A stretch of 64,000 nucleotides of DNA, taken from positions 80,309 through 144,308 of the forward strand of contig NZ_RQVK01000003.1 of NCBI RefSeq assembly GCF_003992015.1, in the 5' to 3' direction. A model generated the notes under the pieces. That model saw nothing but the letters and a program-made list of their open reading frames with translations, was not told the DNA's origin and did no database searches. Origin of the DNA: Veillonella sp. VA137 (GTDB lineage: Bacteria > Bacillota > Negativicutes > Veillonellales > Veillonellaceae). Position numbers and translations under genes: made by a program. This document shows positions 42,566 through 53,335 of this stretch, piece by piece (position 1 is the stretch's first letter; every line of letters begins with the position of its first letter).

Positions 42566-44308
42566 TTATTGCACCCGATAGACCTTATGTAATTCACAAC
42601 TACCTTCTTTGGACGTAGGCACTTCTATGAGATGTATCCCCTCTGCACCAATGTATTGTTGCATCGCCTGCTCCAATTCTGCATTGGTGGTGACTTTCAC
42701 ATAGTCTAGGCCATACATGGTCGCTAACCCACTGTAATCAATACCTTGCGGTGTATTGAATAGGTAATCGAAATCGTCCGTTCCTTTTTGTGGCAAATAT
42801 TGAAAAATCCCACCTCCATCATTGTTATGTAAAATGATGGTCAAATTCATACCATGTGTCTTTCCAATAGCTAGGCCGTTTAAATCGTGAAAGAAACTTA
42901 AATCTCCTGTAACCATAACAGTAGGTTTCCCATTCATGCTAAGTCCTAACGCCGTAGATACAGTTCCATCAATACCATTGGTACCACGATTGCCGTACAC
43001 CATGGCTTGCGATCGTCCAGTGGCCCAGAAATAGTCCATATCACGAATAGACATGCTGTTCGCCGCTAGAATTTGGCCTTCATCGGGCATCATTTGTTGT
43101 AACATGTGAATGGTACGACCTTCAAATAGATTCGGTTCCTCTTGGACTTTGTCTAATTGTTCACGGCTATTGGATTCGATTTGTTGCCATATTTGTACAT
43201 AGGAACTATCTGCTGCTAGCTGTCCACTATACGCACTATTTGTATCTAAGTCTCGATATGTACAATTATCTTTTTGCTCACTTATTTCATAAATTATAGT
43301 ACCTAACCCTTGTTGTAAAGATAGACCACGATATACTTCTGTTACAAATACATCCAGCGATGCCATCACATGTATGGTAGTCGTCAAACTAGGATTCACC
43401 ACATCTGCATTAGGGCTGACAGTAATATAATCAATATCCGTTAAGGTCCCCATCCATTGTTGAATCCGCTTCGACACAGGGATTTGCCCCAATTGAATGA
43501 CCACATCTGGTCGCAACTCTTCCCATCGTTCATGATGAACCAAGAACGCATCATAGGTGCTAATCACGCCCTCGTATTGGCGCAAATTAGACAAAGGGTC
43601 ACCGATGACCACAGCGCCAATCCGATCGGCGAAGTCCACCACCGCTTTCGGGTTCGTAACCGACGGACCGCCCAAAATGAGTACTCGTTTTCCATCCAGC
43701 AACGATACCAAGGATGCTATCTCTTCATGTTTCACAAGTTGGAATGGTTTCGCACTACGACCTTGTTTAAAATACTCCGCCCCACGATTGGGCACCAAGG
43801 GCTCAAACAAAGGTACATTGATGTGTACAGGCCCCAGTTTGTGGTCATTCGCTTTCAAATAGGCACGGCGTGCCAATTGACGAGGGTATGTGTAATAGTA
43901 ACTTTCACTAGGCACAGACAATTCCTCATAATAGTTCACGGCGGTGCCAAAATATTTCTGTTGATCAATGGTCTGCGGTGCCCCTACTTGCTGCAAGGTA
44001 TACGGACGGTCGGCGGACAAAATAATCATAGGCACACCGCTGTGCTTGGCTTCCACCACAGCAGGTCCATAATGAGTCAATGCAGACCCCGATGTACACA
44101 CCAATACGGCTGGTTCCCCTTGCGCTTTGGCAATGCCCAACGCCATAAACCCAGCAGACCGCTCATCAATATTCATATACGTGTGAAAGCCTCCATGGCT
44201 TTGAAAGAGCATGGCTAATGTAGTGGACCGTGAACCAGGGCTGAACACCGCATGGCGCACCCCTAATTGGTATAACTCATCCACCAAACTTGCTATATAT
44301 TCATTCAT
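42566..44308 (-). CDS. menD: SEPHCHC synthase
   Basis: 580 aa, TPP-dependent; joins isochorismate and 2-oxoglutarate, the first committed step to menaquinone. The N-terminus has VFSPGSRSTTL and the conserved Glu near residue 50 (MNIDERSAGF); the C-terminal TPP-Mg region is GNRGTNGIDGTVSTALG...GDLSFFHDLNG. An extended -10 (TGGTATAAT, minus strand, 44370-44378) lies about 60 bp upstream. It is followed by menH with one base between. Confidence 0.95.
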   Translation of the reverse strand: MNEYIASLVDELYQLGVRHAVFSPGSRSTTLAMLFQSHGGFHTYMNIDERSAGFMALGIAKAQGEPAVLVCTSGSALTHYGPAVVEAKHSGVPMIILSADRPYTLQQVGAPQTIDQQKYFGTAVNYYEELSVPSESYYYTYPRQLARRAYLKANDHKLGPVHINVPLFEPLVPNRGAEYFKQGRSAKPFQLVKHEEIASLVSLLDGKRVLILGGPSVTNPKAVVDFADRIGAVVIGDPLSNLRQYEGVISTYDAFLVHHERWEELRPDVVIQLGQIPVSKRIQQWMGTLTDIDYITVSPNADVVNPSLTTTIHVMASLDVFVTEVYRGLSLQQGLGTIIYEISEQKDNCTYRDLDTNSAYSGQLAADSSYVQIWQQIESNSREQLDKVQEEPNLFEGRTIHMLQQMMPDEGQILAANSMSIRDMDYFWATGRSQAMVYGNRGTNGIDGTVSTALGLSMNGKPTVMVTGDLSFFHDLNGLAIGKTHGMNLTIILHNNDGGGIFQYLPQKGTDDFDYLFNTPQGIDYSGLATMYGLDYVKVTTNAELEQAMQQYIGAEGIHLIEVPTSKEGSCELHKVYRVQ

Positions 44309-44617
44309 ATCGTATCTCCTATACCAATCTGTGGTATTGCGTTATAGTTAATAGTGACTATCTACTAGTATTATACCATTGTTTTTAGATTCTGTACGTA
44401 TCCATATGAGTTGCACTGGGCATCTATCTAACACCTAGACGCCACCTACCTCGTTCATAATTAACTAGCATACATAGTCGTGAGAGCATAGCACAAAAAA
44501 GGAATGCTGATTCCTCAACATTCCTTTTAAATTTCCTATATCTTTTCCACAAACGTATGTAGATCCATCATCCTACCTATTGCATGCCTAGTTTAACCTA
44601 TACGTAGATATATCATC
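44309..44617. other. Gap between menF and menD with terminator
   Basis: 309 bp without a gene. A 10-bp stem (AAAAGGAATG at 44497-44506, complement at 44519-44528) with T-rich ends terminates menF on the minus strand. An extended -10 for menD lies at 44370-44378. Confidence 0.75.
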
Positions 44618-45760
44618 CTACAATGCATCCAATATAGTCCCCATTTTATTAATGGTTTCTTCGTACTCTTCATCGCTATTGGATTCGCTCACAATACCAC
44701 ATCCAGCATAGGCATAGAGTCTGTTACCCATGATGAGGGCAGAGCGAATAGCAACCACCAGAATGCCATCCCCCATATCTTTCATAAATCCAAAGGGTGC
44801 CGCATACATGCCACGCTCATGGGCTTCATACTTCGCCAGTAAATCCATCGCCAGTTCTCGCGGCTCGCCCCCTAGGGCTGGTGTAGGGTGCAATAATTGC
44901 CCCCATTCGATGAGCGATTTCGTACTATCCTTAGCCGTGATGATAGTCCGCAAATGGTATAACCGTGAAAGCTCCATAATCCCTGTCTCTCCTACGGTCA
45001 CATCCTCCGTCACTTGCCGCATCGTATGCACAATACGATCTCGCACGATATTGTGCTCCACCCGATTTTTATGGTCATTTAGGAATCGTTCCTTCGTCCA
45101 CGCCTTAGGACCAAACTTCGGTGCCGTTCCTGCCAAAGCATAGCTTAAAATTTCATCCCCTCGATGACGTACGAGAATTTCAGGGGAGGCCCCCACGAAG
45201 GTACGTCCCTCTTTTTCATAACCAAAAATAAAGCAATTCGGGTTGTTCTCCACCAAACGGTCCAATATGCTCACCACATCAAACTTTGTAGGGCTAGTAA
45301 ACTCTACCTCACGAGAGGAAACCACCTTCGTCATGCGCCCTACGTGAATATTCGTCAAAATGGCATCCATCAAGGTATCCCAATCTTGTTTATCATCACT
45401 AGTTTCTGTAAACGTATGGTCTACACGCTTAATCTTATGGCGCTGTATATCTACGCCCTCCCCTGCATGCAGGTAAAAGGACTCCCCATTTTCTACAATA
45501 TAGTAATGGGTGAAAGCCACCATTTCATGGCCCATGTTATGCCATTTTTCATCTTTCACAGTCGGAAAGAAGGTGCCCCCATAAAATACGTACGCATATT
45601 GTTCCCGATCACTGTCGTCTTGTACCACCGCCAATCGTTTAGCGCCTACCACCACACGATCGCTTTGACGGTCCCCCCAAAAGACCCGTTCCTCGCCCTC
45701 GAAGTTTAGCCAAAACTCCAAAGGATTGTCTAATTGTAAAGGCTCCTTAGTATATTTCAT
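44618..45760 (-). CDS. menF: Isochorismate synthase
   Basis: 380 aa from the ATG at 45760, which has GAGGAG upstream; the longer reading is not needed. It converts chorismate to isochorismate. The chorismate-binding C-terminal half has SYALAGTAPK, HPTPALGGEPRELAM, ERGMYAAPFGF and YAGCGIVSESN, as in MenF/EntC. It could serve a siderophore, but menD, menH and menC downstream favour menaquinone. Two promoters with identical -10 blocks lie upstream. Confidence 0.92.
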   Translation of the reverse strand: MKYTKEPLQLDNPLEFWLNFEGEERVFWGDRQSDRVVVGAKRLAVVQDDSDREQYAYVFYGGTFFPTVKDEKWHNMGHEMVAFTHYYIVENGESFYLHAGEGVDIQRHKIKRVDHTFTETSDDKQDWDTLMDAILTNIHVGRMTKVVSSREVEFTSPTKFDVVSILDRLVENNPNCFIFGYEKEGRTFVGASPEILVRHRGDEILSYALAGTAPKFGPKAWTKERFLNDHKNRVEHNIVRDRIVHTMRQVTEDVTVGETGIMELSRLYHLRTIITAKDSTKSLIEWGQLLHPTPALGGEPRELAMDLLAKYEAHERGMYAAPFGFMKDMGDGILVVAIRSALIMGNRLYAYAGCGIVSESNSDEEYEETINKMGTILDAL

Positions 45761-45953
45761 ATGACTCCTCATCATTCGCAATGTATCTACTGCTATCTAT
45801 GCTCTATATAGCAAGTTATTCCACGTTGTTAGCTTAGGTCTGTATAAGCACATATCTAGCAATCTACATGTTACTATTCCTAACGCAACCTTTCTATAAC
45901 CCCTATCCCGTATAGCTAGGAGGTACTAAAAAACTTGCTACATCATACTCAGT

Positions 45954-46040
45954 TATTACAATTATACCACATGCATAGCATAGTATAGGCTACATAATAG
46001 TCTGAGAGATTACTATTTGACTGTATTACAATTATACCAC
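45954..46040 (-). promoter_or_regulatory. Tandem extended -10 promoters of menF in a 17-bp repeat
   Basis: TATTACAATTATACCAC occurs perfectly at 45954-45970 and 46024-46040, 70 bp apart. On the minus strand each contains TGGTATAAT, an extended -10, at the right orientation for menF. Neither has a strong -35. Confidence 0.55.
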
Positions 46041-46080
46041 CCTTCAACAGCTGATAGAACTTCAAGATTAGTAAGACTCA

Positions 46081-46716
46081 TTACACACTTTTCTTAACAG
46101 AACCTCGTACAAACAAAGGACCTTTTACTGGTGTAGTCAAAGATACCTCCGATTGCGGCGAAAACAAATAGTTCTCACGCATACGTTGAATACGGTCCAC
46201 TTTGATGAAAGGTTTCTTGAAAAACTCCTCCGATGCATCGTTGATAATATTCAATTTCTCATTCACCTCAGACTCAGTGCCTTTGTTGGTATCAAAGGAT
46301 AACGTATAGGTCTGCTCGGTGCGATGATCATAGTACTCTGCCTTCGGCACGCGTTTATCAAAGGTAATGGTAAAGTCATTATTTTCTTCTACCCACCAAA
46401 AGTACCATAGGAGATGACGCATTTGCAAATGATGACCAGTCACCACCTGTACATCCCCTTTGTCCTCAAAGGTCTTCTGTGGTGTATAGCTCACATAATC
46501 AGGTACAGTCCCGCCTCTATGAACATACCCTACAATCCAGCCAGGAGACGCTGTTATCGTTTCGACGCCTCGCATACTAAATATCATACCGACTACAAAG
46601 GCGATTATACATATAGTACCGGCCCACTTTTCCTTCTTCGTGAAAGTAAATAGTTCTCGCAAGCTCATGTTTCCTATCTCGTTCCATCCGTCTTTCCATT
46701 TGTTTTTCCAATTCAT
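46081..46716 (-). CDS. Hypothetical one-pass membrane protein
   Basis: 211 aa, not recognised. The start at 46716 is chosen because AAAGAGG lies 7 bases upstream; an ATG two codons earlier would be too close to it. A Trp/Lys-rich cytoplasmic N-terminus, one membrane span (about 30-50) and an extracytoplasmic domain of about 160 residues follow. It is transcribed alone. No domain could be named. Confidence 0.65.
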   Translation of the reverse strand: MNWKNKWKDGWNEIGNMSLRELFTFTKKEKWAGTICIIAFVVGMIFSMRGVETITASPGWIVGYVHRGGTVPDYVSYTPQKTFEDKGDVQVVTGHHLQMRHLLWYFWWVEENNDFTITFDKRVPKAEYYDHRTEQTYTLSFDTNKGTESEVNEKLNIINDASEEFFKKPFIKVDRIQRMRENYLFSPQSEVSLTTPVKGPLFVRGSVKKSV

Positions 46717-47150
46717 GTTCATACCTCTTTCTGTCATCAAACAAACACTATATAACAATTGGTACTTTCAGTATATCGAAGAGGAATGACAAAATATGTC
46801 ATTGTGAAAGTTTTTTGTAACTGTTATATGTAGAGCTTCGAGATACAACAAATTTCATCGTCCGTAATACTAAAATATCTTCCCTTATGGTTCTTATCAT
46901 CAGAATAAAAAATACATGCTAGGACACCTCACATGTATTTTTATTATTCTTTTACTCCCTCTACATCAAAAGATTTTAGCGGTATATACCTTTACAACCG
47001 TTCCTTCCTATCCTGTATATCCTACATCATCAACTAGTATATAAATTGCCCTATTTCTGATATACTCATAGGTATATAACTATATGAAATAAATCACTCA
47101 CTATAACCCATGAGTGCTATGATAACACCTCAGAGAATAAAGGAGTTTTT
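46717..47150. other. Divergent gap before the methyltransferase gene
   Basis: 434 bp without a gene. A terminator-like hairpin (AAAAATACATG and complement, 46908-46942, followed by TATT) sits here although no transcript is expected to end at this point. AAAGGAG lies just before the methyltransferase ATG. No clear promoter was picked out. Confidence 0.55.
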
Positions 47151-48971
47151 ATGCGATACAACACACGAATGACTAAAGAGCAAGCCAAAGAAATCTATGC
47201 TGACTTAGGGTATCTTTCCCAGCCTTTCCCTTATGCGTCTGCTCCGTTCCTTGAAAGTTACGCTCGTCTATTAGGACTTTCACCGGCCCCTGCTAGCACA
47301 GCTCGCATTTTGGAAATCGGATCTTCCTACGGCGGTAATTTAATTTCTCAGGCTCTGTTCTATCCGCAGGCGACTTTCACAGGCATCGAAATTGCTCCGA
47401 CACAGGTGAGCGTAGGCAAGACCTACATCGACCAATTGGGCATCACTAACCTTAACTTGTTAGAAGGTGATGTGAATGAAAGTCACCAGCACCTCGGCAC
47501 CTATGATTACATCATTGCCCATGGTTTCTATTCTTGGGTGGACGAGGATACAAAAGATAATTTTCTTCGCCTCTGCAAAGAGCATCTAGCAGAGAACGGT
47601 ATCTTGTACATGTCCTATAACACCTACCCAGGTTGGCATAAGATGGACAGTGTTCGCGCTCTCTTGAAGTTTGCCAACAAAGATATCGACACCTTGAACC
47701 ATCGCGAAAAAGTGCGCCACGGTAAAACGATTGCCAGTAAGCTAGGCGCTCTCATGCTTGAATACGATACGGTAAAAAACCAACAAGCATCATTTTTGCA
47801 GTCCTTACGTCAAACATTGCAAAAACAAGATTGCTACGTTGGCCATGACCATTTAGAGCCAGTGAACACACCAGTGTACTTTTACCAATGCATGGACCAT
47901 ATGGCGGAGCATGGATTTACCTACCTTTGCGACTGCGATCTAAATTTATCATTCCCCGATGTGTATGACAAAACATTGCGCACTCAATTACAAGACCTAG
48001 CCCCTCATGACCCATTGGCACGAGAACAGTACATCGATTTCATGCTGAACACAGCATTCCGCAAATCCTTGTTTACCCGCAAAGGGGCTACGCCAAAACG
48101 CATCACAGAAACATCTGTCACTGATGCAGAATTCCACCGCAACTTGGAGCAATTCCTATTCACCCTACGCATTCCATCGGAGCATTTAGAGCCCATCTTT
48201 GAAAACTTGGCAAAACGTATGCCAAACTCTGAACACTTAGTAAACCAAGGGGCAATCTCTGCCGATGCAACTACTCACACAGTTAAAAACTGTGAAGAAC
48301 CTCATGCACAGTTTGCTACTCCAGAGATAGAGCAAATAGATATAACTAATATTCATGATCCTCAGGTCAGTTCAAAAACAGATATAGCACCTAATTCTAT
48401 ACCTTCAAGCTCTACAAGCCCATTAACCATGAAAGGATTAGTACACCTTTTCCAACAGGAAGGTCCGCATTTCTATCTGAAAGACAATACATTAGTGACC
48501 TATACAGGAGAGCATACCATTCCTGATATGTGCTTGCCATGGTTCTATCAGTTCTTAATAGAGCACATCATTCAAGGCGGTATCAGCCTATCTGTGTTGG
48601 AAACAGAGCATCCTTTCAAACATCATATTTTTGAAGAAAAGAAAAGCTATATCCCTGAGCGCTATATTCCATTCGTAGAGATTATGCCACAAGAAGGCGT
48701 GAACGCTTACATCTACCCTGGCAATCGCTACAATGATCCTATCTCCGATTTCAACGAAGAAGATTTAGAGTTCATGAAACTTCTCAGCAAGCCAACCACA
48801 AAACATGATGTGATGTGCAAAATCTACGAGGCTATGACAGAAGAAAGCATTAGCCCTCTGGCTTTACAGCAATCCAATAAATATACCATGATCCTTGCTT
48901 TCTACGAAGAAATGATCCGCCGTATGGAATACTTCGGATTCTTAGAAGTGGACGAAACACAATTTAGCTAA
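47151..48971 (+). CDS. SAM-dependent methyltransferase with regulatory domain
   Basis: 606 aa. The class I fold is at about 38-150: motif I RILEIGSSYGGNLISQA, then FTGIEIAPTQV, and YDYIIAHGFYSWVDED. The following part (about 200-310) resembles the methyltransferase regulatory domain (PF10119 type), and the C-terminal 180 residues form a winged-helix-like segment seen in the same group. The linker near 365-415 is Ser/Thr-rich and probably disordered. The methyl acceptor is unknown. It is monocistronic, with a good terminator after it. Confidence 0.85.
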   Translation: MRYNTRMTKEQAKEIYADLGYLSQPFPYASAPFLESYARLLGLSPAPASTARILEIGSSYGGNLISQALFYPQATFTGIEIAPTQVSVGKTYIDQLGITNLNLLEGDVNESHQHLGTYDYIIAHGFYSWVDEDTKDNFLRLCKEHLAENGILYMSYNTYPGWHKMDSVRALLKFANKDIDTLNHREKVRHGKTIASKLGALMLEYDTVKNQQASFLQSLRQTLQKQDCYVGHDHLEPVNTPVYFYQCMDHMAEHGFTYLCDCDLNLSFPDVYDKTLRTQLQDLAPHDPLAREQYIDFMLNTAFRKSLFTRKGATPKRITETSVTDAEFHRNLEQFLFTLRIPSEHLEPIFENLAKRMPNSEHLVNQGAISADATTHTVKNCEEPHAQFATPEIEQIDITNIHDPQVSSKTDIAPNSIPSSSTSPLTMKGLVHLFQQEGPHFYLKDNTLVTYTGEHTIPDMCLPWFYQFLIEHIIQGGISLSVLETEHPFKHHIFEEKKSYIPERYIPFVEIMPQEGVNAYIYPGNRYNDPISDFNEEDLEFMKLLSKPTTKHDVMCKIYEAMTEESISPLALQQSNKYTMILAFYEEMIRRMEYFGFLEVDETQFS

Positions 48972-49396
48972 TCCACTACAAAGCAAGTTCTAATATATGA
49001 TTCTATCTTGCTACTAGCCATATGAATCACATACTACCACGATTTCAAATACATCTATACTACAACAGCGACTCCATCCCACGGGACAGAGTCGCTATTT
49101 TCATGTATTCAATTCATTTTATTTCGGTTCTATACTATATGTTATCGAACCTAAAAAATAGATCTATAACATCATTATGGTATCAAAGAGAATACGCTAT
49201 GGGTTGCATCATTCTGAACACTTCAGAGTCCGTACACTTCTATTGAGAAAAAAGAATAGCACTAGCTATTTCAATAACTAGTGCTAAGAGCTTTTTATAT
49301 GAGCAGCCCCCACATTTGCCAAAGAGCCCTTAAAAAGCAAAAAAGGCTGCAACAGAATGAGTGAAACTCATCCTATCACAACCAGATTGCTGTTGA
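48972..49396. other. Convergent gap with terminators of the methyltransferase and ribosomal operons
   Basis: 425 bp without a believable gene. AGCGACTC (49067-49074) pairs with GAGTCGCT (49089-49096) and is followed by ATTTT on the plus strand. AGCACTAG (49258-49265) pairs with CTAGTGCT (49278-49285) and is followed on the minus strand by ATTCTTTTTT, ending the rpoA-rplQ transcript. Confidence 0.8.
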
Positions 49397-49735
49397 TTAT
49401 ACAAGCTCAAGAATAGCCAATGGAGCTGCATCGCCTTTACGAAGGCCAAGTTTGATTACACGAGTGTAACCACCGTTGCGCTCAGCATATTTTGGAGCAA
49501 TTTCATCAAATAATTTTTTTACTGCATCTTCGTTCATAAGAAAAGCAAGAACTTGACGACGAGCATGTAAGTCGTCACGTTTGCCCAATGTAATCATTTC
49601 ATCAACATATTTGCGAAGCTCTTTTGCTTTTGCTTCTGTTGTTTCAATGCGTTCATGTACGAAGAGAGATGTTACCATACCGCGGAACAACGCTTTACGA
49701 GCGGAACTGTTGCGGCCTAATTTTCTGTATGCCAT
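49397..49735 (-). CDS. rplQ: 50S ribosomal protein L17
   Basis: 112 aa, the normal short bacterial length. The start [30 protein letters not shown] is diagnostic. L17 sits near the exit tunnel of the large subunit. It is the last gene of the whole ribosomal cluster, 14 bp after rpoA, and is followed by a terminator hairpin at 49258-49285. Confidence 0.97.
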   Translation of the reverse strand: MAYRKLGRNSSARKALFRGMVTSLFVHERIETTEAKAKELRKYVDEMITLGKRDDLHARRQVLAFLMNEDAVKKLFDEIAPKYAERNGGYTRVIKLGLRKGDAAPLAILELV

Positions 49736-49749
49736 TAGTCTTTCTCCTC

Positions 49750-50757
49750 TTATTCGCTTTGAGATGTTAAGGAATCATTACTCTCATTGTAAGATTGTAA
49801 TTTCTCTAGAATTTCTTCTACAGATTTTTTCCCTAAATTGCGGATTTTTCCTAATTCGTCTTCTGTTTTACCAGTTAAGTCACCGATAGTATGAATGTTA
49901 GCGCGTTTCAAACAATTGAAAGCACGAACAGACAACTCAAGATCTTCAATAGGAATTGTCGTTGGTCCTTTAGGTTCAGCATCAATATCGCCACCTTCTT
50001 GACCATTTGCACTTGTTAATTCTGCTTCACTTTCCCCTACATTGATCATATCATGAGAATGAGCTAATCGAGTAAAGTTTCCTAGATAGGAAATCATGAT
50101 TGCTGCAGATTTAGCAATTGCATCAGATGCTGTAATAGAACCATTTGTCCAAACTTCTAAAGTAAGCTTATCAAAGTCCATTTCGTTGCCCACACGGACA
50201 TCGCTGACTTCATATTTTGCTCTTAGAATTGGCGAGAAGATAGAATCAATTGGAATTTGACCAATCATATCATCTTCACGTTTATTCTTAGTAGATGGTA
50301 CATATCCTTTACCGCGTTCGATACGCACATCCATTACAAGATGAGCTGCTTCATCCATTGTAGCAATTACCAATTCTGGATTTAAGACTTCGATTTCAGG
50401 AGGCATGAATTGAATCAAGTCACCTGCTGTTAATACTCCATCTTTACGAACATCGATATGTACATCCATCGGTACAGGTGCTTCCTCTTCAAGACGAATG
50501 CACAACTGTTTAAGGTTCAGAATAATATCGGATACATCCTCACGAACACCTTCAATCGTAGAGAACTCATGAAGTACTCCGTCAATCTTGATGGAAGTAA
50601 TTGCTGCTCCATCTAAGGATGAAAGCAAAATGCGACGCAAGCTATTACCGAGAGTAATACCATAACCACGATCCAATGGCTCGCATACAAATTTACCGTA
50701 GCGGCCATCTTCAGTCATTACTACTTTCTCGATTCTAAGTTTTTTTTCTTCGCTCAT
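49750..50757 (-). CDS. rpoA: RNA polymerase alpha subunit
   Basis: 335 aa. The N-terminal assembly domain (to about 230) has [24 protein letters not shown]; the C-terminal domain (about 255-320, [33 protein letters not shown]) contacts UP elements and activators. The linker is Glu/Gly-rich. It follows rpsK by 51 bp; rpsD, found between these genes in E. coli, is not present in this position. Confidence 0.98.
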   Translation of the reverse strand: MSEEKKLRIEKVVMTEDGRYGKFVCEPLDRGYGITLGNSLRRILLSSLDGAAITSIKIDGVLHEFSTIEGVREDVSDIILNLKQLCIRLEEEAPVPMDVHIDVRKDGVLTAGDLIQFMPPEIEVLNPELVIATMDEAAHLVMDVRIERGKGYVPSTKNKREDDMIGQIPIDSIFSPILRAKYEVSDVRVGNEMDFDKLTLEVWTNGSITASDAIAKSAAIMISYLGNFTRLAHSHDMINVGESEAELTSANGQEGGDIDAEPKGPTTIPIEDLELSVRAFNCLKRANIHTIGDLTGKTEDELGKIRNLGKKSVEEILEKLQSYNESNDSLTSQSE

Positions 50758-50808
50758 CAGGTATACCCTCCTCTAAAACTTGTCACTTTTCTAAGTATAT
50801 AGCTCAGA

Positions 50809-51198
50809 TTATACGCGACGACGTTTTGGAGGACGACAGCCGTTATGAGGAATTGGAGTCACATCTTTAATGCTTGTTACTTCAAGACCAGCTGCTTGCA
50901 ACGCACGAATCGCTGCTTCACGACCAGATCCTGGACCTTTAACAAATACTTCTACAGTGCGAAGACCGTGTTCCATAGCTGCTTTTGCCGCTTGTTCAGC
51001 TGCCATTTGTGCTGCAAATGGAGTGGATTTACGGGAACCACGGAAACCTAGACCACCAGCAGATGCCCAAGAAAGAGCATTACCGTTTACGTCTGTTACT
51101 GTAACGATAGTGTTGTTAAAAGTGGAGCGAATATGCGCTGCACCAGATTCGATATGTTTCTTTTCTTTTCTTTTGGATCTAACTGTTTTCTTAGCCAC
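50809..51198 (-). CDS. rpsK: 30S ribosomal protein S11
   Basis: 129 aa; the core [22 protein letters not shown] and the C-terminal [10 protein letters not shown] are typical. S11 shapes the platform of the small subunit beside the E site. It is 15 bp after rpsM, with GGAGGG before its ATG. Confidence 0.97.
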   Translation of the reverse strand: MAKKTVRSKRKEKKHIESGAAHIRSTFNNTIVTVTDVNGNALSWASAGGLGFRGSRKSTPFAAQMAAEQAAKAAMEHGLRTVEVFVKGPGSGREAAIRALQAAGLEVTSIKDVTPIPHNGCRPPKRRRV

Positions 51199-51213
51199 AA
51201 TATCCCTCCTTTA

Positions 51214-51582
51214 TTATTTCTTCTTACCTGCGATTGCTTTACGAGGACCCTTACGAGTACGAGCATTTGTCTTCGTACGTTGACCACGACATGGAAGTCC
51301 CATACGATGACGTTTACCGCGATAGGAGTTGATTTCAATTAAGCGTTTAATGTTAAGTGCTTCTTCACGACGAAGATCACCTTCTACTTTATACTCTGCA
51401 TCAAGAAGTTCACGGATTTTAGCTACTTCATCTTCACTTAAATCACGAACGCGAGTATCTGGGTTGATACCAGTTTTAGCTAATACTTCTTTAGAAAGAG
51501 TAAGACCGATACCGTAAATATAAGTTAAACCAATTTCCACACGTTTGTCACGTGGTAAATCTACACCGGCTATACGTGCCAT
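51214..51582 (-). CDS. rpsM: 30S ribosomal protein S13
   Basis: 122 aa. The N-terminus [25 protein letters not shown] and the basic C-terminal tail ([20 protein letters not shown]) that reaches the P-site tRNA are both present. It contacts L5 in an inter-subunit bridge. It follows rpmJ by 22 bp. Confidence 0.97.
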   Translation of the reverse strand: MARIAGVDLPRDKRVEIGLTYIYGIGLTLSKEVLAKTGINPDTRVRDLSEDEVAKIRELLDAEYKVEGDLRREEALNIKRLIEINSYRGKRHRMGLPCRGQRTKTNARTRKGPRKAIAGKKK

Positions 51583-51604
51583 CTATTCATCCACCTCCTA
51601 TCAA

Positions 51605-51718
51605 TTATCCTTGTTTTTGTTTATGTTTTGGGTTTTCGCAAATAACCATTACGCGGCCTTTACGTTTAATAATTTTACATTTTTCGCATATCTTTTTAAC
51701 TGATGGTTTAACCTTCAT
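51605..51718 (-). CDS. rpmJ: 50S ribosomal protein L36
   Basis: A 37-aa ORF starting [15 protein letters not shown] and ending PKHKQKQG. Cys11, Cys14, Cys27 and His32 form the zinc site of the C+ form. Length and position between infA and rpsM are exactly as in other bacteria. AGGAGG lies just before the ATG. Confidence 0.97.
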   Translation of the reverse strand: MKVKPSVKKICEKCKIIKRKGRVMVICENPKHKQKQG

Positions 51719-51744
51719 AAGTACCTCCTTTGTGGATCCTATGC

Positions 51745-51963
51745 TTACTTAAAGCGATAGGTGATGCGACCACGGCTTAAGTCATATGGTGTCAGTTCCA
51801 TAGTAACTTTATCACCAGGAAGGATACGGATAAAATTCATACGCATTTTACCTGACACATGAGCCAAAACCACATGACCATTTTCCAATTCTACTTGGAA
51901 CATAGCATTTGGTAATGCCTCAACGACCGTACCTTCCACTTCAATAACGTCTTCTTTTGACAT
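51745..51963 (-). CDS. infA: Translation initiation factor IF-1
   Basis: 72 aa, a single OB fold: [25 protein letters not shown], then [14 protein letters not shown] and a final RGRITYRFK. It blocks the A site during initiation. It lies between map and rpmJ, the usual Firmicute order. Confidence 0.98.
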   Translation of the reverse strand: MSKEDVIEVEGTVVEALPNAMFQVELENGHVVLAHVSGKMRMNFIRILPGDKVTMELTPYDLSRGRITYRFK

Positions 51964-51986
51964 ATCTTTTATCCTCCGGTTACTGG

Positions 51987-52757
51987 TTATTGTATTAACC
52001 TCGGTGTATCACGCATAGTAAGTATTTCAGTACCATTTTCAGTAATGGCAATGGTATGTTCAAAGTGAGCAGCTGGCTTACGGTCCATTGTGACCGCAGT
52101 CCAGTTGTCTTCAAGAACTCTTACTTTGTGCGTGCCCATAGTAATCATTGGCTCAATACAGATGACCATTCCTGGTCTAAGTTCTGGACCTTTGCCCTTA
52201 GTACCATAATTTGGAACTTGTGGATCTTCATGCATGTTTTTTCCTAAACCATGGCCTACAAAATCTCGCACAACACCATATCTATGACGTTCTGCATGAG
52301 ATTGTACTGCATGGGAAATATCTCCTATATGATTACCAGCTACAGCTTGTTCAATCCCTTTAAAGAGACATTCTTCTGTAACCTTTAGCAATGCATATAC
52401 TTTAGGACTTACTTCTCCTACTGGAACAGTAATCGCAGAATCTCCATGATATCCATTAATGGATGATACTAAATCAATGCTGATGACATCGCCATCTTTT
52501 AGTATACGAGATGCACTTGGAATCCCATGTACCACTTCATGATTTATGGAAGCACAGATAGTTGCTGGATACCCATAGTAACCAATGCAGCTTGGAATTC
52601 CTCCATGACTGCGAATATATTCTTCGGCAAATTGGTCTAACTCAAGCGTTGATACGCCCGGCTTTACTAATTTAGCAAGCTCGGTCAACGTCGCTGCTGT
52701 CAGTTGAGATGCCTTTCGGATATGCTCAATTTCTTCGGGCGATTTAAAAATAATCAT
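51987..52757 (-). CDS. map: Methionine aminopeptidase type I
   Basis: 256 aa; removes the N-terminal Met from new proteins. The metal ligands are in [16 protein letters not shown] (two Asp), [13 protein letters not shown] (His), CIEPM (Glu) and ITENG (Glu). No zinc-finger extension. It starts three bases after adk, so the two are probably coupled. Confidence 0.97.
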   Translation of the reverse strand: MIIFKSPEEIEHIRKASQLTAATLTELAKLVKPGVSTLELDQFAEEYIRSHGGIPSCIGYYGYPATICASINHEVVHGIPSASRILKDGDVISIDLVSSINGYHGDSAITVPVGEVSPKVYALLKVTEECLFKGIEQAVAGNHIGDISHAVQSHAERHRYGVVRDFVGHGLGKNMHEDPQVPNYGTKGKGPELRPGMVICIEPMITMGTHKVRVLEDNWTAVTMDRKPAAHFEHTIAITENGTEILTMRDTPRLIQ

Positions 52758-52760
52758 TGA

Positions 52761-53324
52761 TTATTTCTCCAAAGCCGTAACGATATTTGCAAATACTGTG
52801 TCCACATCCTGTAAGCCGTTGATTTCTACATATTGACCGCTATTACGGTAGTAATCGATCAATGGTTTAGTAGACTCTTCGTATACAGCAAGACGTTTCT
52901 GTACTGTTTCCGGTTTGTCATCATCACGATTTTCAAGACGTGCTCTTTCACTGATGCGTCGAACCAACTCTTCAGAAGGAACACTCAAATTAAGTACAGC
53001 ATCAAGAACGATGTTCATTTCTTTTAAAATCGCATCCAAGGAAACAGCTTGTGCTGTAGTTCGAGGGAAGCCATCTAAAATGAAACCTTGTTTACAGTCA
53101 TCCTTGGACAAGCGTTCACGAACGATGCCAATGGTAACGCTATCTGGAACAAGTTGTCCAGCATCCATATATTTCTTAGCTTCTAATCCTAATGGAGTAG
53201 ATTCTTTCACAGCGGCACGGAACATGTCACCTGTAGAAATTTGAGGGATACCATATTTTTCAATCAGACGAGCTGCCTGCGTGCCTTTACCAGCACCTGG
53301 AGGTCCCATTAATAAAATATACAT
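52761..53324 (-). CDS. adk: Adenylate kinase, short-LID form
   Basis: 187 aa; interconverts ATP + AMP and 2 ADP. P-loop [14 protein letters not shown] site [11 protein letters not shown] and LDGFPRT are intact. The LID domain is reduced to a short stretch ([15 protein letters not shown]), so the enzyme is about 30 residues shorter than typical Bacillus adenylate kinases and has no LID zinc site. It lies between secY and map. Confidence 0.96.
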   Translation of the reverse strand: MYILLMGPPGAGKGTQAARLIEKYGIPQISTGDMFRAAVKESTPLGLEAKKYMDAGQLVPDSVTIGIVRERLSKDDCKQGFILDGFPRTTAQAVSLDAILKEMNIVLDAVLNLSVPSEELVRRISERARLENRDDDKPETVQKRLAVYEESTKPLIDYYRNSGQYVEINGLQDVDTVFANIVTALEK

Positions 53325-53335
53325 ATCATAATCTC

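Noticed and set aside
49022..49246. 74-aa ORF on the plus strand
   Set aside because: It runs through the methyltransferase terminator, has no ribosome site and resembles nothing.
50758..50808. Loss of rpsD between rpsK and rpoA as a deletion
   Set aside because: Many Firmicutes carry rpsD elsewhere, so its absence here is ordinary.
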